A DNA stretch of 64,000 nt from Apteryx mantelli (taxonomy: Eukaryota > Chordata > Aves > Apterygiformes > Apterygidae), in contig NC_089990.1 of the NCBI RefSeq assembly GCF_036417845.1, forward strand, positions 3,856,001-3,920,000, written 5' to 3'. The position numbers and the translations under genes were made by a program. The notes under the pieces were generated by a model, which saw only the letters and a list, made by a program, of their open reading frames with translations, was not told the origin of the DNA and searched no databases. Every line of letters begins with the position of its first letter. Positions within the stretch are counted from its first letter, which is position 1. Below, piece after piece: positions 12,301 to 20,983 of this stretch.

Positions 12301-15300
12301 TGTCTGCCACTGCCCCTTTCAGAGGTGCCAGTGCTGTGGCACACATGCAGCACCATTAGTTTATTCACGTGGCTTTTCAGGCTCTGACTTAAAATGGAGC
12401 TGCTCAGCAAGGAGACTGGGAATCTTGACCTCACACATCTTTCTGGTTGGGGGCTGCCTTCCCCAAGCCCCAATAGGCTGTAGCTGGGGAGAGGACAAAG
12501 GACCAATGTCTTACTGTCCGGGGAAAGCTGGACAGTGCAGCCATCATGGGACTGCTGTGTGGGGTTGCTCTGAGCACAGGACAGTGCCACACAGAGCCTG
12601 ACTTTGTTTTCTAGCTGTCACAGGGAAAACAGCCAGAAGGATTTCTTTAAAGTTGAGTTTCTCGATCTGCTTTTGCATTGCAGACCTGGTGAGTAACCAG
12701 AGTGCAGAAGGACTCCTGGAGGACTGTGATCTATTTGGGCCAGCACGGGATGATGTGTTGGCTATGGCTGTCAAGATGGCAAACGTCCTCGATGAGCCTG
12801 GCCAGGACCTGGAGGCTGACTTCCCTAAGAGTAAGAGCTCGGTGAACTAGGCATGCAGGGCTGCTTGTGCTGCAGTGGGCTCTTCCTGCTGCCCTTGGTC
12901 CACCTTTGCCAGCAGCATTAAGAGCTGCACGCTGTGAACTCCCTCCCCAGGCCCTCTGAGTGACCAGGTTTGAGGCCAGGAACTGAGAATCTGGCAGGTG
13001 ATTGCTCACAGCAGTGGGTAGGAGATCACGGCTTTTGAACAAGTCTGTATTTGCCTAGACTAACTGACCTGCTGTGGATACATTTCTGCAGAGAAAAGGG
13101 AATGGGAAGCTGACTTAAATATCACAAAGAGCAGGGCAGAGGTGCTGGCATGCTTATGGGTGATTCCAGGGGATCCAGCGAAGCCTGAGAGAGACCTGAA
13201 CAGAGCAGAACATCTGGGAGATGGCGGGATTGCTGTGCATGTCCTTCAGAGGGCAGAAAATGGAAAGGAAGGGCAGGAACAAGCAGGAACACAGCAGTGC
13301 TGAGGCAGGATGCTAGCAGCGAAGGACAGAGAATTGGGATGCTTGTGCCAGGCTGTCCCCGGTGCTGGCAAACTGTCAGAAGGGGGAATTTGGGGCTCTG
13401 GTTAGTCTAAAAAAGCTTAGCAGCTCTGGCAAGTGATGCTGTTTCTTTTGTTGGGCTGTGGCTAAAAGTTCATGCCAGGCATGGGTGGAGGGTGTGAAGT
13501 GGTGGGTTGCTTGTTCTCTCCTCATCCTGCTGTAAGAAGCAGGTGAGAGAGGTCCAGGACAGAGCTGTAACCTGGCTTAGACTCCTGCCTGCCTCTTATC
13601 TCTGCCGGGGACAGAATGAGATGTCTTGACTGAGCCCTTTTGCTTGTGTTTCTTGTCAGACCCGCTAGACATCAACCCCAGCGTGGATTTCCTCTTTGAC
13701 TGTGGGCTGGTGGGGCCAGAAGATGTGTCCACAGAGCAAGACCTGCCTCGTGCTGTCCGAAAGGTGAGCTCTTAGTCAGTGCTGCCTGCTCAGAGCTCCG
13801 TGGGCTTGGAGCTGGAGCTGGTATCTGGGAAGTACTCCAAGATGAAGTGTGCTAGAGGCTGTGGTGTGCTGAGGAGGTTGTGCCCTCTCCCTTCTGGGCA
13901 TGCCTGGACCATGGGCCTCTCCTTGAAAGGAAATGATACTTGCCTGTTACTTTGGAGGGGCCTTGAACGCCACAGGCCACGTGAGAGCCAGGCTCTTCAG
14001 CTGTGGTCCTCGTAACTAATGGACCTTGTTGGGTCGGCTGTCAGCAGAAGGCTGCCTGGGGGCATGGACGCAAACGCACTGAGAGGGAGCTGGCTGTCAG
14101 CAGGTTCGAGGGGTGGCCAGGACTCTTGCATCTGTCCCAGGTTACATGCCCAGCCTCACAGTACACTTCTCTGCAGGGGCAGAAGCGCCTGGTGCTCACT
14201 GAGAGCTGTTCCCGGGACTCAATGAGCAGCCAGCCCAGCTGCACAGCGCTGAATTACTCGTATGGTGTGAACGCCTGGAAGTCCTGGGTGCAAGCCAAGT
14301 ACGCAGGGGGAGAGACCAGCAAGGGAGAGGAGCTGCGCTTTGGTCGTAAGTGCCCTGTCTGGATGCGGTGGAGTGGCAGAAGCTTCCCTGCAGTCAGGGC
14401 TTGGTGTGTTGAGGTGCTTCCCGGCCTTGCAGGCTGCTGACTGAGGCTGCCTTGCTTGCTTCCACAGCCAAGCCCATGAGGATCAAGGAAGACATCCTGG
14501 CCTGCACAGCTGCTGAGCTCAACTATGGCCTGGCCCAGTTTGTCAAGGAAATAACACGGCCCAACGGGGAACGCTATGAGCCAGACAGCATATATTACCT
14601 CTGCCTCGGCATCCAGCAGGTGAGGGAGGGCTTGCTGCTCTCGAGTCCTCTGCAGCCAAACCTGGGGGTCAGATATGGCAAGGGGAGCTAATACTCTTTA
14701 TTCTGCTTTCTGGGGACCCAGAGAGGTTCGTTAGCCTCTGATCTTCGGTGCCTCACCCCAAGATAGGAACCCACCTGGTTTGGTCTCTGTTCCCAGCCCT
14801 AGCAGACAGGGTGGCTGCTATTCCCTGGCCTTGCACCTTTCATGCACACCCTTAAGGAGGGCTGGGAGATCTCCCCAAAGTCAGTCCTTTCTTCAGCACC
14901 AAGTCCGCTTTGTCAGGCTTTGAGCCTGCCCCTGCAGCGCTGACTGTGCAGGGAGGGCTCTGGGTGCACCCTGGGCTCTCTGGGGAGGGTTTGTGCCCCA
15001 GGTGCTGCCACGTCTCTCTTGACTGTGTGTTCTGTCCTTTCTAGTACCTGCTCGAGAACAATCGTATGGTGAATATATTTACAGACCTTTACTACCTGAC
15101 CTTCGTGCAGGAGCTGAACAAGTCCCTGAGTGGCTGGCAACCCACAATCTTACCAAACAGTATGTGTCTGCAGATTACCTTGAGTCACCAAACACACACA
15201 CACAGTTTCTGCTCCTAGCCTTGGCTCCTCCAGTCTGATTGTGCTCCCCCAGCCTCTGCTCGCTTCCTTGGCATGGAGACCGCAGTCCTGCTGTGCGTTG

Positions 15301-17314
15301 GGGACATAATGAACTATTTCTTACCCGCACCAGCAGCAGAGCCAGTCTGGTTTACACCTCAGCAGCTTCTCTTGCCCAGAGTCAAGGTGGCTGGGAACAG
15401 AGCACGGCTGCTTTGTGCCCTGGTGCAGCTTGAATCTTTACAACACTTCACAGCCATGTCTCAGCCTTTTGGCAAAGAGGACACCAAGCCAGGAGGCCTG
15501 ACGGCCCATGCCGGCTTTGCGTTCCCAGCCCGTGGGTGGGTGAGCCCTGCGCACTGTGCGGGCAGTGTTGGCCAGGGCTGCTGTGCTGCTGTCTCCCTTG
15601 CGAGCAAATTACCTTAGAGCTCTGCAGAGGCTGTTTGGGATGCCGTGATCTGGGCTCCCTCTCCCAAGGTGTCTTGTCCGTGGTTAGTCCAGCCTCTCTT
15701 CTGCATGCTGGCTGTTCCAAGTGGACGCCTTTGCTTCAAACCTGTGTGTCTAGGCAGGAGCTGGCCATGTCTGTCCTGCCTGCTGCTCTTCCTTTATCTC
15801 CCACTGAATGTGGTGGAGCACTGACCTGGAGTTCACTCTGTGGCCGTCTGTACAGATAAGCTGTTAGCATTGATCTGGGTTGTGGCCCGTGGTTTGGCCA
15901 CGCTCTGGGATGGTTCATGGCTGGGCAGAACCAACATTAGCTCCGCAATGGCTCTGGAGAAGTAGCCTCCTAGAGCCGTTTTTCTTGGCTCCACAACACT
16001 GCCCTGTGCACACAAAGTGAGTGTTGTGAAGTACAGCTCGCTTGCACTGCTGAGCTGAGCTTGTCTGCCCGGGGTGACGGGAGAGCTCCAGACCCACATT
16101 CCCCAGATGTATGGAGCTGGATCCCAGGCAGGCACATCATTCTCCTAGTTCCCTCCTGAAAGAGCCTGGAGCCTGCACAAGGCCACTGTGAGTGTGACCT
16201 GATTGCTCCTCTGTGTGTTGCAGACGCAGTTTTCTCACGTGTTGAGGAGGAGCACCTCTGGGAGTGCAAGCAGCTGGGTGTTTACTCACCCTTTGTGCTC
16301 CTCAACACCCTCATGTTCTTCAACACCAAGTTCTTTGGGCTGCAGACAGCAGAGGAGCACATGCAGCTGTCTTTCACCAATGTGGTGCGCCAGTCCCGCA
16401 AGTGCAACACAGCCCGTGGCATGGCGAAGGTGGTGAGCATCCGCTACTACGCTCCTGCCAAGCAGAAGAAAGGCCGAGGTAGGGTCTGCCTGAGCACCTG
16501 TCTCTCCTTCCCCCTGCCTCCCCCGTCAGGTCCCAACCGTGATCCTGCTCTGTCCCCCTCTGCAGATGGTGGTTCTGGAAAGCGGAAGCGTGAGGAGGAG
16601 GTGCCAATCCTGGAGCAGCGGGAGAACAGGATGAACCCTCTCCGATGCCCTGTCAAGTTCTATGAATTTTATCTCTCCAAATGGTGAGGCTTTCTTCGGA
16701 GACGGGACGCATGTCCTTTGGGGGCTACCTTGCAGTTCCAGTGGGACCCTGGAGAGTGGCTGCTGCTTTCCGCACATGCAGCATTAGTCCTCGAGTGTAA
16801 AGCCTTGCCTGGGCTCTGTACTGCTTGCAGCCCGTGGTTGAGGAAACAGTTCTCTGGCTCCTTCCACTCCTCGCCTCTCATGAGGCACGCAGAGGCATCG
16901 AGTGTGCATCTTGGTGCTTGGCTGCCTAAGGAGTTTGGTCCTGAGCGAGGAGCTCCAGGCCTTGTCCTGCTGGAGGCTGAGACTGACAACCGAAGCAAGT
17001 CTGAGCCCTCCTTGATAGCCGGGAGGGCGTGCTAGGCTTTCCAAGGCCCTGGTGGGGTGGGAGGCCCCAAGCGCCGTGCTGCTCTCCCAGGACTCACCCT
17101 CCTCTCTCCTCACAGCCCCGAGAGCCTGCGGAACCGGAACGACATCTTCTACCTGCAGCCCGAGCGGTCGTGCATCGCCGAGTCGCCCCTCTGGTACTCG
17201 GTCATCCCCATGGACAGGAGCATGCTGGAGAGCATGCTGAACCGCATCCTGGCCGTGAGGGAGATCTACGAGGAGCACAGCCGCCTCGGGGGCCTCGAGG
17301 ATGACATGGACTGA
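172..17314 (+). CDS. ZMYM3: ZMYM3 gene (partial; last 20 coding exons), zinc finger MYM-type protein 3
   Basis: The 20 exons join in frame to about 1003 residues plus stop, against about 1370 for the human protein, so roughly the first 370 residues lie outside. In order the protein shows a run of MYM-type zinc fingers (repeated CxxC and FCxxxC pairs, 172-6356), a proline-rich linker (10178-11758), an acidic segment with KIVETIEELKVKIPSNP (11944-13763) and the conserved C-terminal domain shared by the ZMYM2/3/4 and QRICH1 family (14177-17314) with a basic KRKREEE patch. The family is nuclear: ZMYM3 associates with LSD1/CoREST/HDAC complexes and, in human cells, with BRCA1-A at damaged chromatin. 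All junctions are GT-AG and phase-consistent, with no frameshift or premature stop. Identity is very firm from near-verbatim matches such as CPVKFYEFYLSK. ZMYM2 and ZMYM4 are less likely, and the GJB1 and NLGN3 neighbours agree with ZMYM3. Confidence 0.98.
764..976 (+). CDS. ZMYM3: ZMYM3 exon: MYM fingers
   Basis: This 213-nt exon of 71 whole codons encodes HEVSNGNVVHRICSDACF, then a complete finger from CCDNC to FCNSTCLNSY. Donor GTGTGT starts at 977. Confidence 0.95.
1631..1781 (+). CDS. ZMYM3: ZMYM3 exon: MYM finger
   Basis: This 151-nt exon has acceptor TTGCAG before 1631 and donor GTAAGA at 1782. It encodes one finger, from YPCMWCKTLCKNF to GLFCSICCTTSHK. Confidence 0.95.
2345..2460 (+). 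CDS. ZMYM3: ZMYM3 exon: MYM finger
   Basis: This 116-nt exon encodes PRPCSFCRKSLSEPCYY to YQFCSPSCWTKFQ, a complete MYM finger. The acceptor is ATCAG and the donor is GTACTG at 2461. Confidence 0.95.
2835..4165 (+). mobile_element. Old CR1-type LINE fragment in a ZMYM3 intron
   Basis: The A/T-richer stretch retains scattered CR1 landmarks in order: an opening like aaatcagcaggcctggataca, a central 'ttgggg atcagtatt' region, a 'gcggatgaaaca' remnant of the usual gcagatgacac, and a 3' part with 'tggtgttttcaaatccagag'. No reverse-transcriptase reading frame survives. The outer limits are approximate. Confidence 0.6.
4431..4517 (+). CDS. ZMYM3: ZMYM3 exon: first half of a MYM finger
   Basis: This 87-nt exon encodes RTSPEGGIHLNCHYCHNLF and GKPEILDWQ. 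The second half of this finger is on the next exon. Confidence 0.95.
4868..5018 (+). CDS. ZMYM3: ZMYM3 exon: MYM fingers
   Basis: This 151-nt exon closes one finger (YQFCCKDCCEDFKRLRG) and carries most of the next, from SQCEHCKQEKLLHEK to KNFCSE. Confidence 0.95.
5595..5767 (+). CDS. ZMYM3: ZMYM3 exon: MYM finger
   Basis: This 173-nt exon encodes GCVLLYKQDF, CCITCTYCSQTCQRAVTEQL and WDFCSEDCKSKYLLWYFK. It ends on a codon boundary before GTCAGT. Confidence 0.95.
5800..6095. repeat. Degenerate tandem repeat, roughly 60-bp spacing
   Basis: Units built from 'gctggagtccccggctggcac', 'agagcactgc' and 'ggggaagctcac' recur four to five times with indels. It lies wholly within an intron, and apparent reading frames across it follow the repeat. 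Confidence 0.7.
6191..6356 (+). CDS. ZMYM3: ZMYM3 exon: last MYM finger
   Basis: This 166-nt exon starts AARCHACKRQGKLLETIHW and closes with HFCNQQCLLRFYNQQNQPN. The acceptor is CTTTAG. The in-frame GCAG just after the junction is not used, because the conserved A-A-R residues are retained. Confidence 0.94.
6718..7170 (+). mobile_element. 5S-rRNA-derived SINE (SINE3 type)
   Basis: The head at about 6718-6840 clearly resembles 5S rRNA. It keeps 'aagctaagcaggattgggcc', 'gtgcttggatgggagac' and 'gggtgctg', which cover the internal pol III promoter. The body ends near 7165 in 'aaagtgctttgggg...ggaaggtgctc', a tail style common to LINE-mobilised vertebrate SINEs. The rRNA part is diverged and flanked by non-rDNA, so this is a retroposon and not a 5S gene. 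The family name is not assigned. Confidence 0.75.
9763..9905 (-). mobile_element. MIR/CORE-type tRNA-derived SINE fragment
   Basis: On the + strand the sequence reads as the complement of a MIR-type element: 'gatggaggcacggggagg', then 'acagcaagccagtaggcagagctgggaatagagccctgg'-like DNA split by small changes. This is the familiar tRNA-related half seen in reptile and mammal genomes. Confidence 0.65.
10178..10236 (+). CDS. ZMYM3: ZMYM3 exon: linker
   Basis: This short 59-nt exon encodes SQTSEPKPPASSPQKAETNM. It matches the start of the mammalian Ser/Pro-rich linker and lies after a 3.8-kb intron. It is the least conserved exon of the window's ZMYM3. Confidence 0.88.
10853..11021 (+). CDS. ZMYM3: ZMYM3 exon: proline-rich linker
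   Basis: This 169-nt exon encodes a poly-proline run followed by ATPRKNKAAMCKPLMQNRG and SCKIEMKSKGCQT, both typical of ZMYM3. Confidence 0.95.
11643..11758 (+). CDS. ZMYM3: ZMYM3 exon: PVP-repeat segment
   Basis: This 116-nt exon encodes WKPQVIVLPIPVPIFVPVPM and CQKVPVPFSMPVP, a characteristic valine/proline repeat. Donor GTAAGC starts at 11759. Confidence 0.96.
11944..12118 (+). CDS. ZMYM3: ZMYM3 exon: conserved acidic segment
   Basis: This 175-nt exon encodes FLPTTLESTDKIVETIEELK and the acidic helix-prone ILAMAEMIAEAEELDKASSD. Confidence 0.97.
12684..12830 (+). CDS. ZMYM3: ZMYM3 exon: acidic segment
   Basis: This 147-nt exon encodes LVSNQSAEGLLEDCDLFGPA and AVKMANVLDEPGQDLEADF. The donor is GTAAGA at 12831. 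Confidence 0.97.
13660..13763 (+). CDS. ZMYM3: ZMYM3 exon: acidic segment end
   Basis: This 104-nt exon encodes PLDINPSVDFLFDCGLVGPE and STEQDLPRAVRK. Confidence 0.97.
14177..14345 (+). CDS. ZMYM3: ZMYM3 exon: start of the C-terminal domain
   Basis: This 169-nt exon encodes GQKRLVLTESCSRDSMSSQ and YSYGVNAWKSWVQAKYAGGE, the start of the conserved C-terminal domain. Confidence 0.97.
14468..14619 (+). CDS. ZMYM3: ZMYM3 exon: C-terminal domain
   Basis: This 152-nt exon encodes KPMRIKEDILACTAAELNYG and RPNGERYEPDSIYYLCLGIQ. Confidence 0.98.
15045..15159 (+). CDS. ZMYM3: ZMYM3 exon: C-terminal domain
   Basis: This 115-nt exon encodes YLLENNRMVNIFTDLYYLTF and VQELNKSLSGWQPTILPN. Acceptor CTAG is at 15041-15044. 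Confidence 0.98.
16224..16478 (+). CDS. ZMYM3: ZMYM3 exon: C-terminal domain
   Basis: This 255-nt exon encodes VFSRVEEEHLWECKQLGVYS, MFFNTKFFGLQTAEEHMQLS and VVSIRYYAPAKQKKGR. Confidence 0.98.
16566..16683 (+). CDS. ZMYM3: ZMYM3 exon: basic patch and C-terminal domain
   Basis: This 118-nt exon encodes GSGKRKREEEVPILEQREN and CPVKFYEFYLSK. The KRKR stretch could act as a nuclear localisation signal. Confidence 0.98.
17116..17314 (+). CDS. ZMYM3: ZMYM3 terminal coding exon
   Basis: This 199-nt exon encodes PESLRNRNDIFYLQPERSC, WYSVIPMDRSMLESMLNRI and a slightly variable end GLEDDMD before TGA at 17312-17314. Confidence 0.98.
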
Positions 17315-18460
17315 GCGGGGGGCGCTGCCGGGCTGGCTCCGCTCCAGCCTTGGACGCCTCGTCTCCCTGCCTCCGGCGGCAGGGCAGGGGCCGCGCGACG
17401 TGGGATGGGGGCCTGGTGCTGATCCCCAGCCGGAGTCGCAGCAGCGCTGTCCCCTCATCGTTACCGGACTCAGCCATCCCCCCCCCCCGCTCGCAACAGG
17501 CCTTTCCTCCGCGCGTGGCCCCCGCGCTCAGCCCTGCCTCTCGCCCGGCTGCCCCGGGGGCCGGGCCCTGCAGCACGGTGGCGGCCGAGCCGCCGGGGCA
17601 GCCGCAGCCCCCTTTCCCCTCGCCCTGACGCTACTCCCCCGTCTCCCCGCGCCCCGGGGCAGCGACCGCACAATTCGGCAGAGTGTTATCTGGGACCAGC
17701 AGCCCCCGAGGCTTTTGACGCCCCCCCCTGCGGGCAGCGTCAGCTCCCGGAGCCGGCGGCAGGAACGGTGCAACCCCGCTGCCCGGGAAGAGCATTTCCA
17801 AGGCGAGGATGGGCCACGGGCAGCCTGAGCGCAGTTGGCTTGGGGGGGACGACTGGTGTCCCGCGCGGGGAGGCAGGCGGGTGGGCTGCCGATGGGCAGT
17901 GGTGTGGGACACCCCCCCCCCCCCCCTTGGCACACAGCCTGCCTGCATCCCCCGCTTTTGTCAGCGTTTTCCAAGGCGGCGGAAAACACCCTGACGGACA
18001 CGGCTCAGGGACAGCGCCGTCCCTCCATGCCCGCCGTCGCCTTCCGCGGCCCCTGGGGGACCTGAGCCTCGCGTCTCCCCCCCCACCTCCGTGCTGCAAG
18101 CTGGACGGGGCTTGGGGGAGAGCAGGGTCTGCCCAGCCTTCCTCCTCCTCCTCCTCCTCCCGCTGCGAGGCCCCGGCGCCCGGCCTGGGGCAAGCTTGGC
18201 TCCGGCTTTGCTGTTCCCTCCTGCCTCCTGCCCCCTCCTCGTGTCCTGTTCGGTTTTCCTGAGCTGTACATGGGTCTCGGCACCGTCTGTTGAGCCTGTA
18301 TATATATTGTTGGGGCCCTGGCCCGGGGCCCCGCGTCCTCTGTGTCCACGTGGAGAGTGAGCTGCTCACCAGTCTTGTCGTAGTGATCGCAGGGCGGTAG
18401 GACTAACCCTGTGTCTCTGGAAACCATTCATTTCAAATAAAGATGCAAAAACCCGCTGGC
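17315..18460 (+). other. ZMYM3: ZMYM3 3' UTR
   Basis: This is about 1.1 kb of GC-rich sequence between the TGA and the poly(A) signal, with C runs at 17480 and 17911 and a (TCC)n stretch at 18141. No conserved coding frame is present. Confidence 0.8.
18436..18441 (+). terminator. ZMYM3: ZMYM3 poly(A) signal AATAAA
   Basis: This canonical hexamer lies about 1.12 kb after the stop codon, in 'ttcaaataaagatgcaaaa'. Cleavage is expected around 18455-18465. Confidence 0.85.
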
Positions 18461-18544
18461 AGCCCCTGCTTTCTCCCGAGGGCGAGGCGCTGCCCTGGGT
18501 GCGGGAGCCGGGAGCGGCGGTGCAGGCGCCCACCGTGCCCTCCC

Positions 18545-19430
18545 AGCCTGGGCTCCTGTGCACCCGGTCCCCGTGCGCTGACCTTGTGGGCTGGGCGCTG
18601 TGCACCCCATCCCTGGGCACCCTGACCCTGTCTGCTCGTCCCCGTGCACCTTGTCCCCGTGCACCTCCTTCCTGCGCACCCTGACTTTGTGTGTACATCC
18701 CTGTGCACCCCGTCCCCATGCACCCTGTCCCTGTGCATCCTGACCTTTTATGTCCATCCCCTTGTACTCTGTCCCCATGCACCGTCCCTGTGCACCCCGT
18801 CCCTGTGCACCCTGACCTTGTGTGTCCGTCCCCTTGCACCCCGTCCCCATGCACCCTGTCCCTGTGCATCCTGACCTTGTATGTCCATCCCCTTGTACTC
18901 TGTCCCGATGCACCGTCCCTGTGCACCCCGTCCCTGTGCACCCTGACCTTGTGTGTCCGTCCCCTTGCACCCCGTCCCCATGCACCCTGTCCCTGTGCAT
19001 CCTGACCTTGTATGTCTATCCCCTTGTACTCTGTCCCTCTGCACCCTGTCCCTGTGCACCCTGACCTTGCGTGTCCATCCCCATGCACCCTGTCCCCGTG
19101 CACCTCATTCCTGTGCACCCTGACCTTGTATGTCCGTCCCCGTGCACCCTGTTCCTGTGCACCCTGACCTTGTGTGTCCATCCCCGTGCACCCTGTCCCC
19201 GTGCACCTCCTTCCTGTGCACCCTGTCCCTGTGCACCCTGTCCCCGTGCACCTCCTTCCTGTGCACCCTGACCTTGTATGTCCATCCCCTTGTACACTCT
19301 GTCCCTGTGCACCCTGCCCTTGTGTGTCCATCCCCGTGCACCCTGTCCCTGTGCACCCTGTCCCCGTGCACCTCCTTCCTATGCACCCTGTCCCCATGCA
19401 CCCTGTCCCCGTGCACTTGCCTGCGCAGCC
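18545..19430. repeat. 15-bp minisatellite (GTGCACCCTGTCCCC-type) with higher-order structure
   Basis: About 59 variants of a 15-bp unit run head to tail between the ends of ZMYM3 and the alpha connexin. A longer block of about 131 bp repeats at 18689, 18820 and 18951, judged by the 'gtgtgtccgt'-type marker, so amplification occurred at two levels. Because the unit is divisible by three, long apparent reading frames appear on both strands. They encode only five-residue periodic sequence and are not genes. Confidence 0.93.
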
Positions 19431-19745
19431 CGCACTGTGCCGCTCACCCTGCATGCGCTGCCCTCCCCCCGTGCGCCACCGGCCCCCGTGCACGAGGTGC
19501 TGCCCACCCCCTCCACCCCGCTGCAGCGTGCCGCTTCCTAGTGCCCGTCCCCCTCCCCATGCACTGGTGGCCCTGTCCTCCCCCCGCCGGCAGCCACCCC
19601 GGCAGCCCCGGGAGCAGGCGCCAGGCAGCCAGGAGATACTGCAAGATCCTTAGAGGGAGCCTTTGGGACCCCGCTGAAGCCGGCGAGGTGGCAGCGCCGG
19701 GGGGGCCGTGCCGCGCGCCGAGCAGGAGGCCAGCGAGGTGCCGCG
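19431..19745. other. Spacer between minisatellite and connexin 3' end
   Basis: This is GC-rich unique-looking DNA. No gene or recognised repeat is seen in it. Confidence 0.6.
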
Positions 19746-19749
19746 GGCG

Positions 19750-19755
19750 TTTATT
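19750..19755 (-). terminator. Poly(A) signal AATAAA for the alpha-type connexin
   Basis: On the + strand it reads TTTATT. It lies about 105 bp past the connexin stop codon and is the only AATAAA or ATTAAA between that stop and the minisatellite. It supports a transcribed gene rather than a dead copy. Confidence 0.75.
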
Positions 19756-19860
19756 AACTCCCAGCCGGGCCGCGCTCCCGCCCCGTCACCCCCGGGCGCG
19801 CTCGGAGCCGCCGCGGCCCCGCGCACGCCGGGGGGGCCCAGCCCCGTCCCATGGCCGCGC

Positions 19861-20601
19861 TCACACCGCCAGGACCCCCGGGCGCCGCTTCCCGCGGGGC
19901 TGAGCGCCCGGCCGGCGCTTGGTGGTGGCCAGGTGGTAGATCTCGGCGAGGTTGAGCAGCAGGGAGACGCAGGCCACCGCCAGCATGAAGAGGAGGAAGA
20001 CGGTCTTCTCGGTGGGCCGGGAGACGTAGCAGTTGACGGCGTTGGGGCAGGGCCAGCGGCGGCAGGCGTAGAGGGGCTCCAGCTCGAAGCCGTACAGGGC
20101 GCACTGGCCCGCCATGAAGCCCACCTCCAGCAGCGCCTTGGAGACCACGCTGCACACGTAGGTCCTCAGGACGGCGCCCCGCATGCGGCCTCGGCCACGC
20201 ACGTCCCGGCCGGGGCACTGCCGCCACCGCCGCCGCGGGGTCCCTCCGCCGGCCCGTGCCGCCGCCGCCGCCGCGCGCTGCCGGACCTTCTCCTCCTGGC
20301 GCAGCAGGTGCAGGACGTGGCCCAGGTAGACCAGGCTGGGCGTGGAGACGAAGATGATCTGCAGCACCCAGAAGCGGAGGTGGGAGATGGGGAAGGCGCT
20401 GTCGTAGCAGGCGCTCTGGCAGCCGGGCTGCTGCGTGTCGCAGGCGAAGCCGGCCGGCTCGTCGCCCCAGGCGCGCTCGGCGGCCGCCCCCAGCACCAGG
20501 ATGCGGAAGACGAAGAGGACGGACAGCCACACCTGCCCCACCGCCGTCGAGTGCTCCTGCGCGCCCTCCAGCAGCCGCCCCAGCAGGCTCCAGTCCCCCA
20601 T
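19861..20601 (-). CDS. Alpha-type connexin, GJA3 (Cx46)-like, short C-tail, 246 aa
   Basis: This is a gap-junction subunit with four membrane segments, expected in the plasma membrane. It starts [20 protein letters not shown]. The first extracellular loop keeps the three cysteines ([12 protein letters not shown]) and the second keeps CRRWPC and CPNAVNC with SRPTEK after it. Segments [18 protein letters not shown] and [20 protein letters not shown] are closest, from memory, to GJA3, with GJA8, GJA4 and GJA5 less similar. The cytoplasmic loop is Ala/Arg-rich. After the fourth membrane segment only about 22 residues follow, ending GVLAV, whereas GJA3 proteins run to about 400 or more. The single coding exon is normal for connexins. 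It lies 382 bp downstream of GJB1 on the same strand and converges on ZMYM3. All structural residues look intact, so function is likely. Orthology is not settled. Confidence 0.9.
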   Translation of the reverse strand: MGDWSLLGRLLEGAQEHSTAVGQVWLSVLFVFRILVLGAAAERAWGDEPAGFACDTQQPGCQSACYDSAFPISHLRFWVLQIIFVSTPSLVYLGHVLHLLRQEEKVRQRAAAAAARAGGGTPRRRWRQCPGRDVRGRGRMRGAVLRTYVCSVVSKALLEVGFMAGQCALYGFELEPLYACRRWPCPNAVNCYVSRPTEKTVFLLFMLAVACVSLLLNLAEIYHLATTKRRPGAQPRGKRRPGVLAV

Positions 20602-20983
20602 GGCGCCGCGGCGAAGCCCCGAAGACGCCCGCCGAAGCCCCGGTGCTCCCCGGCCGCGCCGACAGCTCCGTCCGTCTGTCTGTCCGTCCGGCAGCGGGCG
20701 AGGGGTTAGTTGGGAGCGCGCCGGCCGCGGGTCCCATTGGCTCGCTTGGCGAGCGGCGGATGACGCGGCCGCTGGGAAAAACCTTTTTCCCTTCTATTTT
20801 TGGTCTGGGCGCTTTTTCTAAAGATACTCGGGGCTGCAGGGGACGGCGCCGGGGGAGGCAGTGGGGGCAGCGCGAGCCCTCAGCCGCCGCTCGGCGCCGC
20901 CACCGACCCCGCCGGTCCCCGACGGCGAGGAGAAAGGAGGGAGGCAGCGCCGGGGGGAGGCAGCTTTAGCGGCGGCGGCGGCT
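20602..20983 (-). promoter_or_regulatory. Inter-connexin spacer with possible proximal promoter
   Basis: The 382-bp gap holds, on the - strand, a CCAAT box (20736-20740, about 135 bp before the connexin ATG) and an A/T element CCAAAAATAG (20794-20803) like a CArG or weak TATA site. There is no AATAAA or ATTAAA; the only weak variant is AATAGA at 20793-20798. It may hold the alpha connexin promoter and 5' UTR as well as the GJB1 3' UTR. Confidence 0.4.

Larger units (their letters stand above)
350..17115 (+). other. ZMYM3: ZMYM3 introns (19), summary of content
   Basis: Introns over 300 bp are 350-763, 977-1630, 1782-2344, 2461-4430, 4518-4867, 5019-5594, 5768-6190, 6357-10177, 10237-10852, 11022-11642, 12119-12683, 12831-13659, 13764-14176, 14620-15044, 15160-16223 and 16684-17115. 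A worn CR1 (2835-4165), a tandem repeat (5800-6095), a 5S-derived SINE (6718-7170) and a MIR-like SINE (9763-9905) are recognisable. Nothing supported was seen in the rest. Confidence 0.8.

Noticed and set aside
18366-19493. A 375-codon - strand frame and several + strand frames in the minisatellite
   Set aside because: The products are five-residue periodic because the 15-bp unit is divisible by three. All frames stay open for the same reason, and there is no domain, start context or splice support.
19708-20709. Long frames in other registers over the alpha connexin
   Set aside because: Only the 246-residue frame shows connexin residues. The others overlap it and lack any motif.
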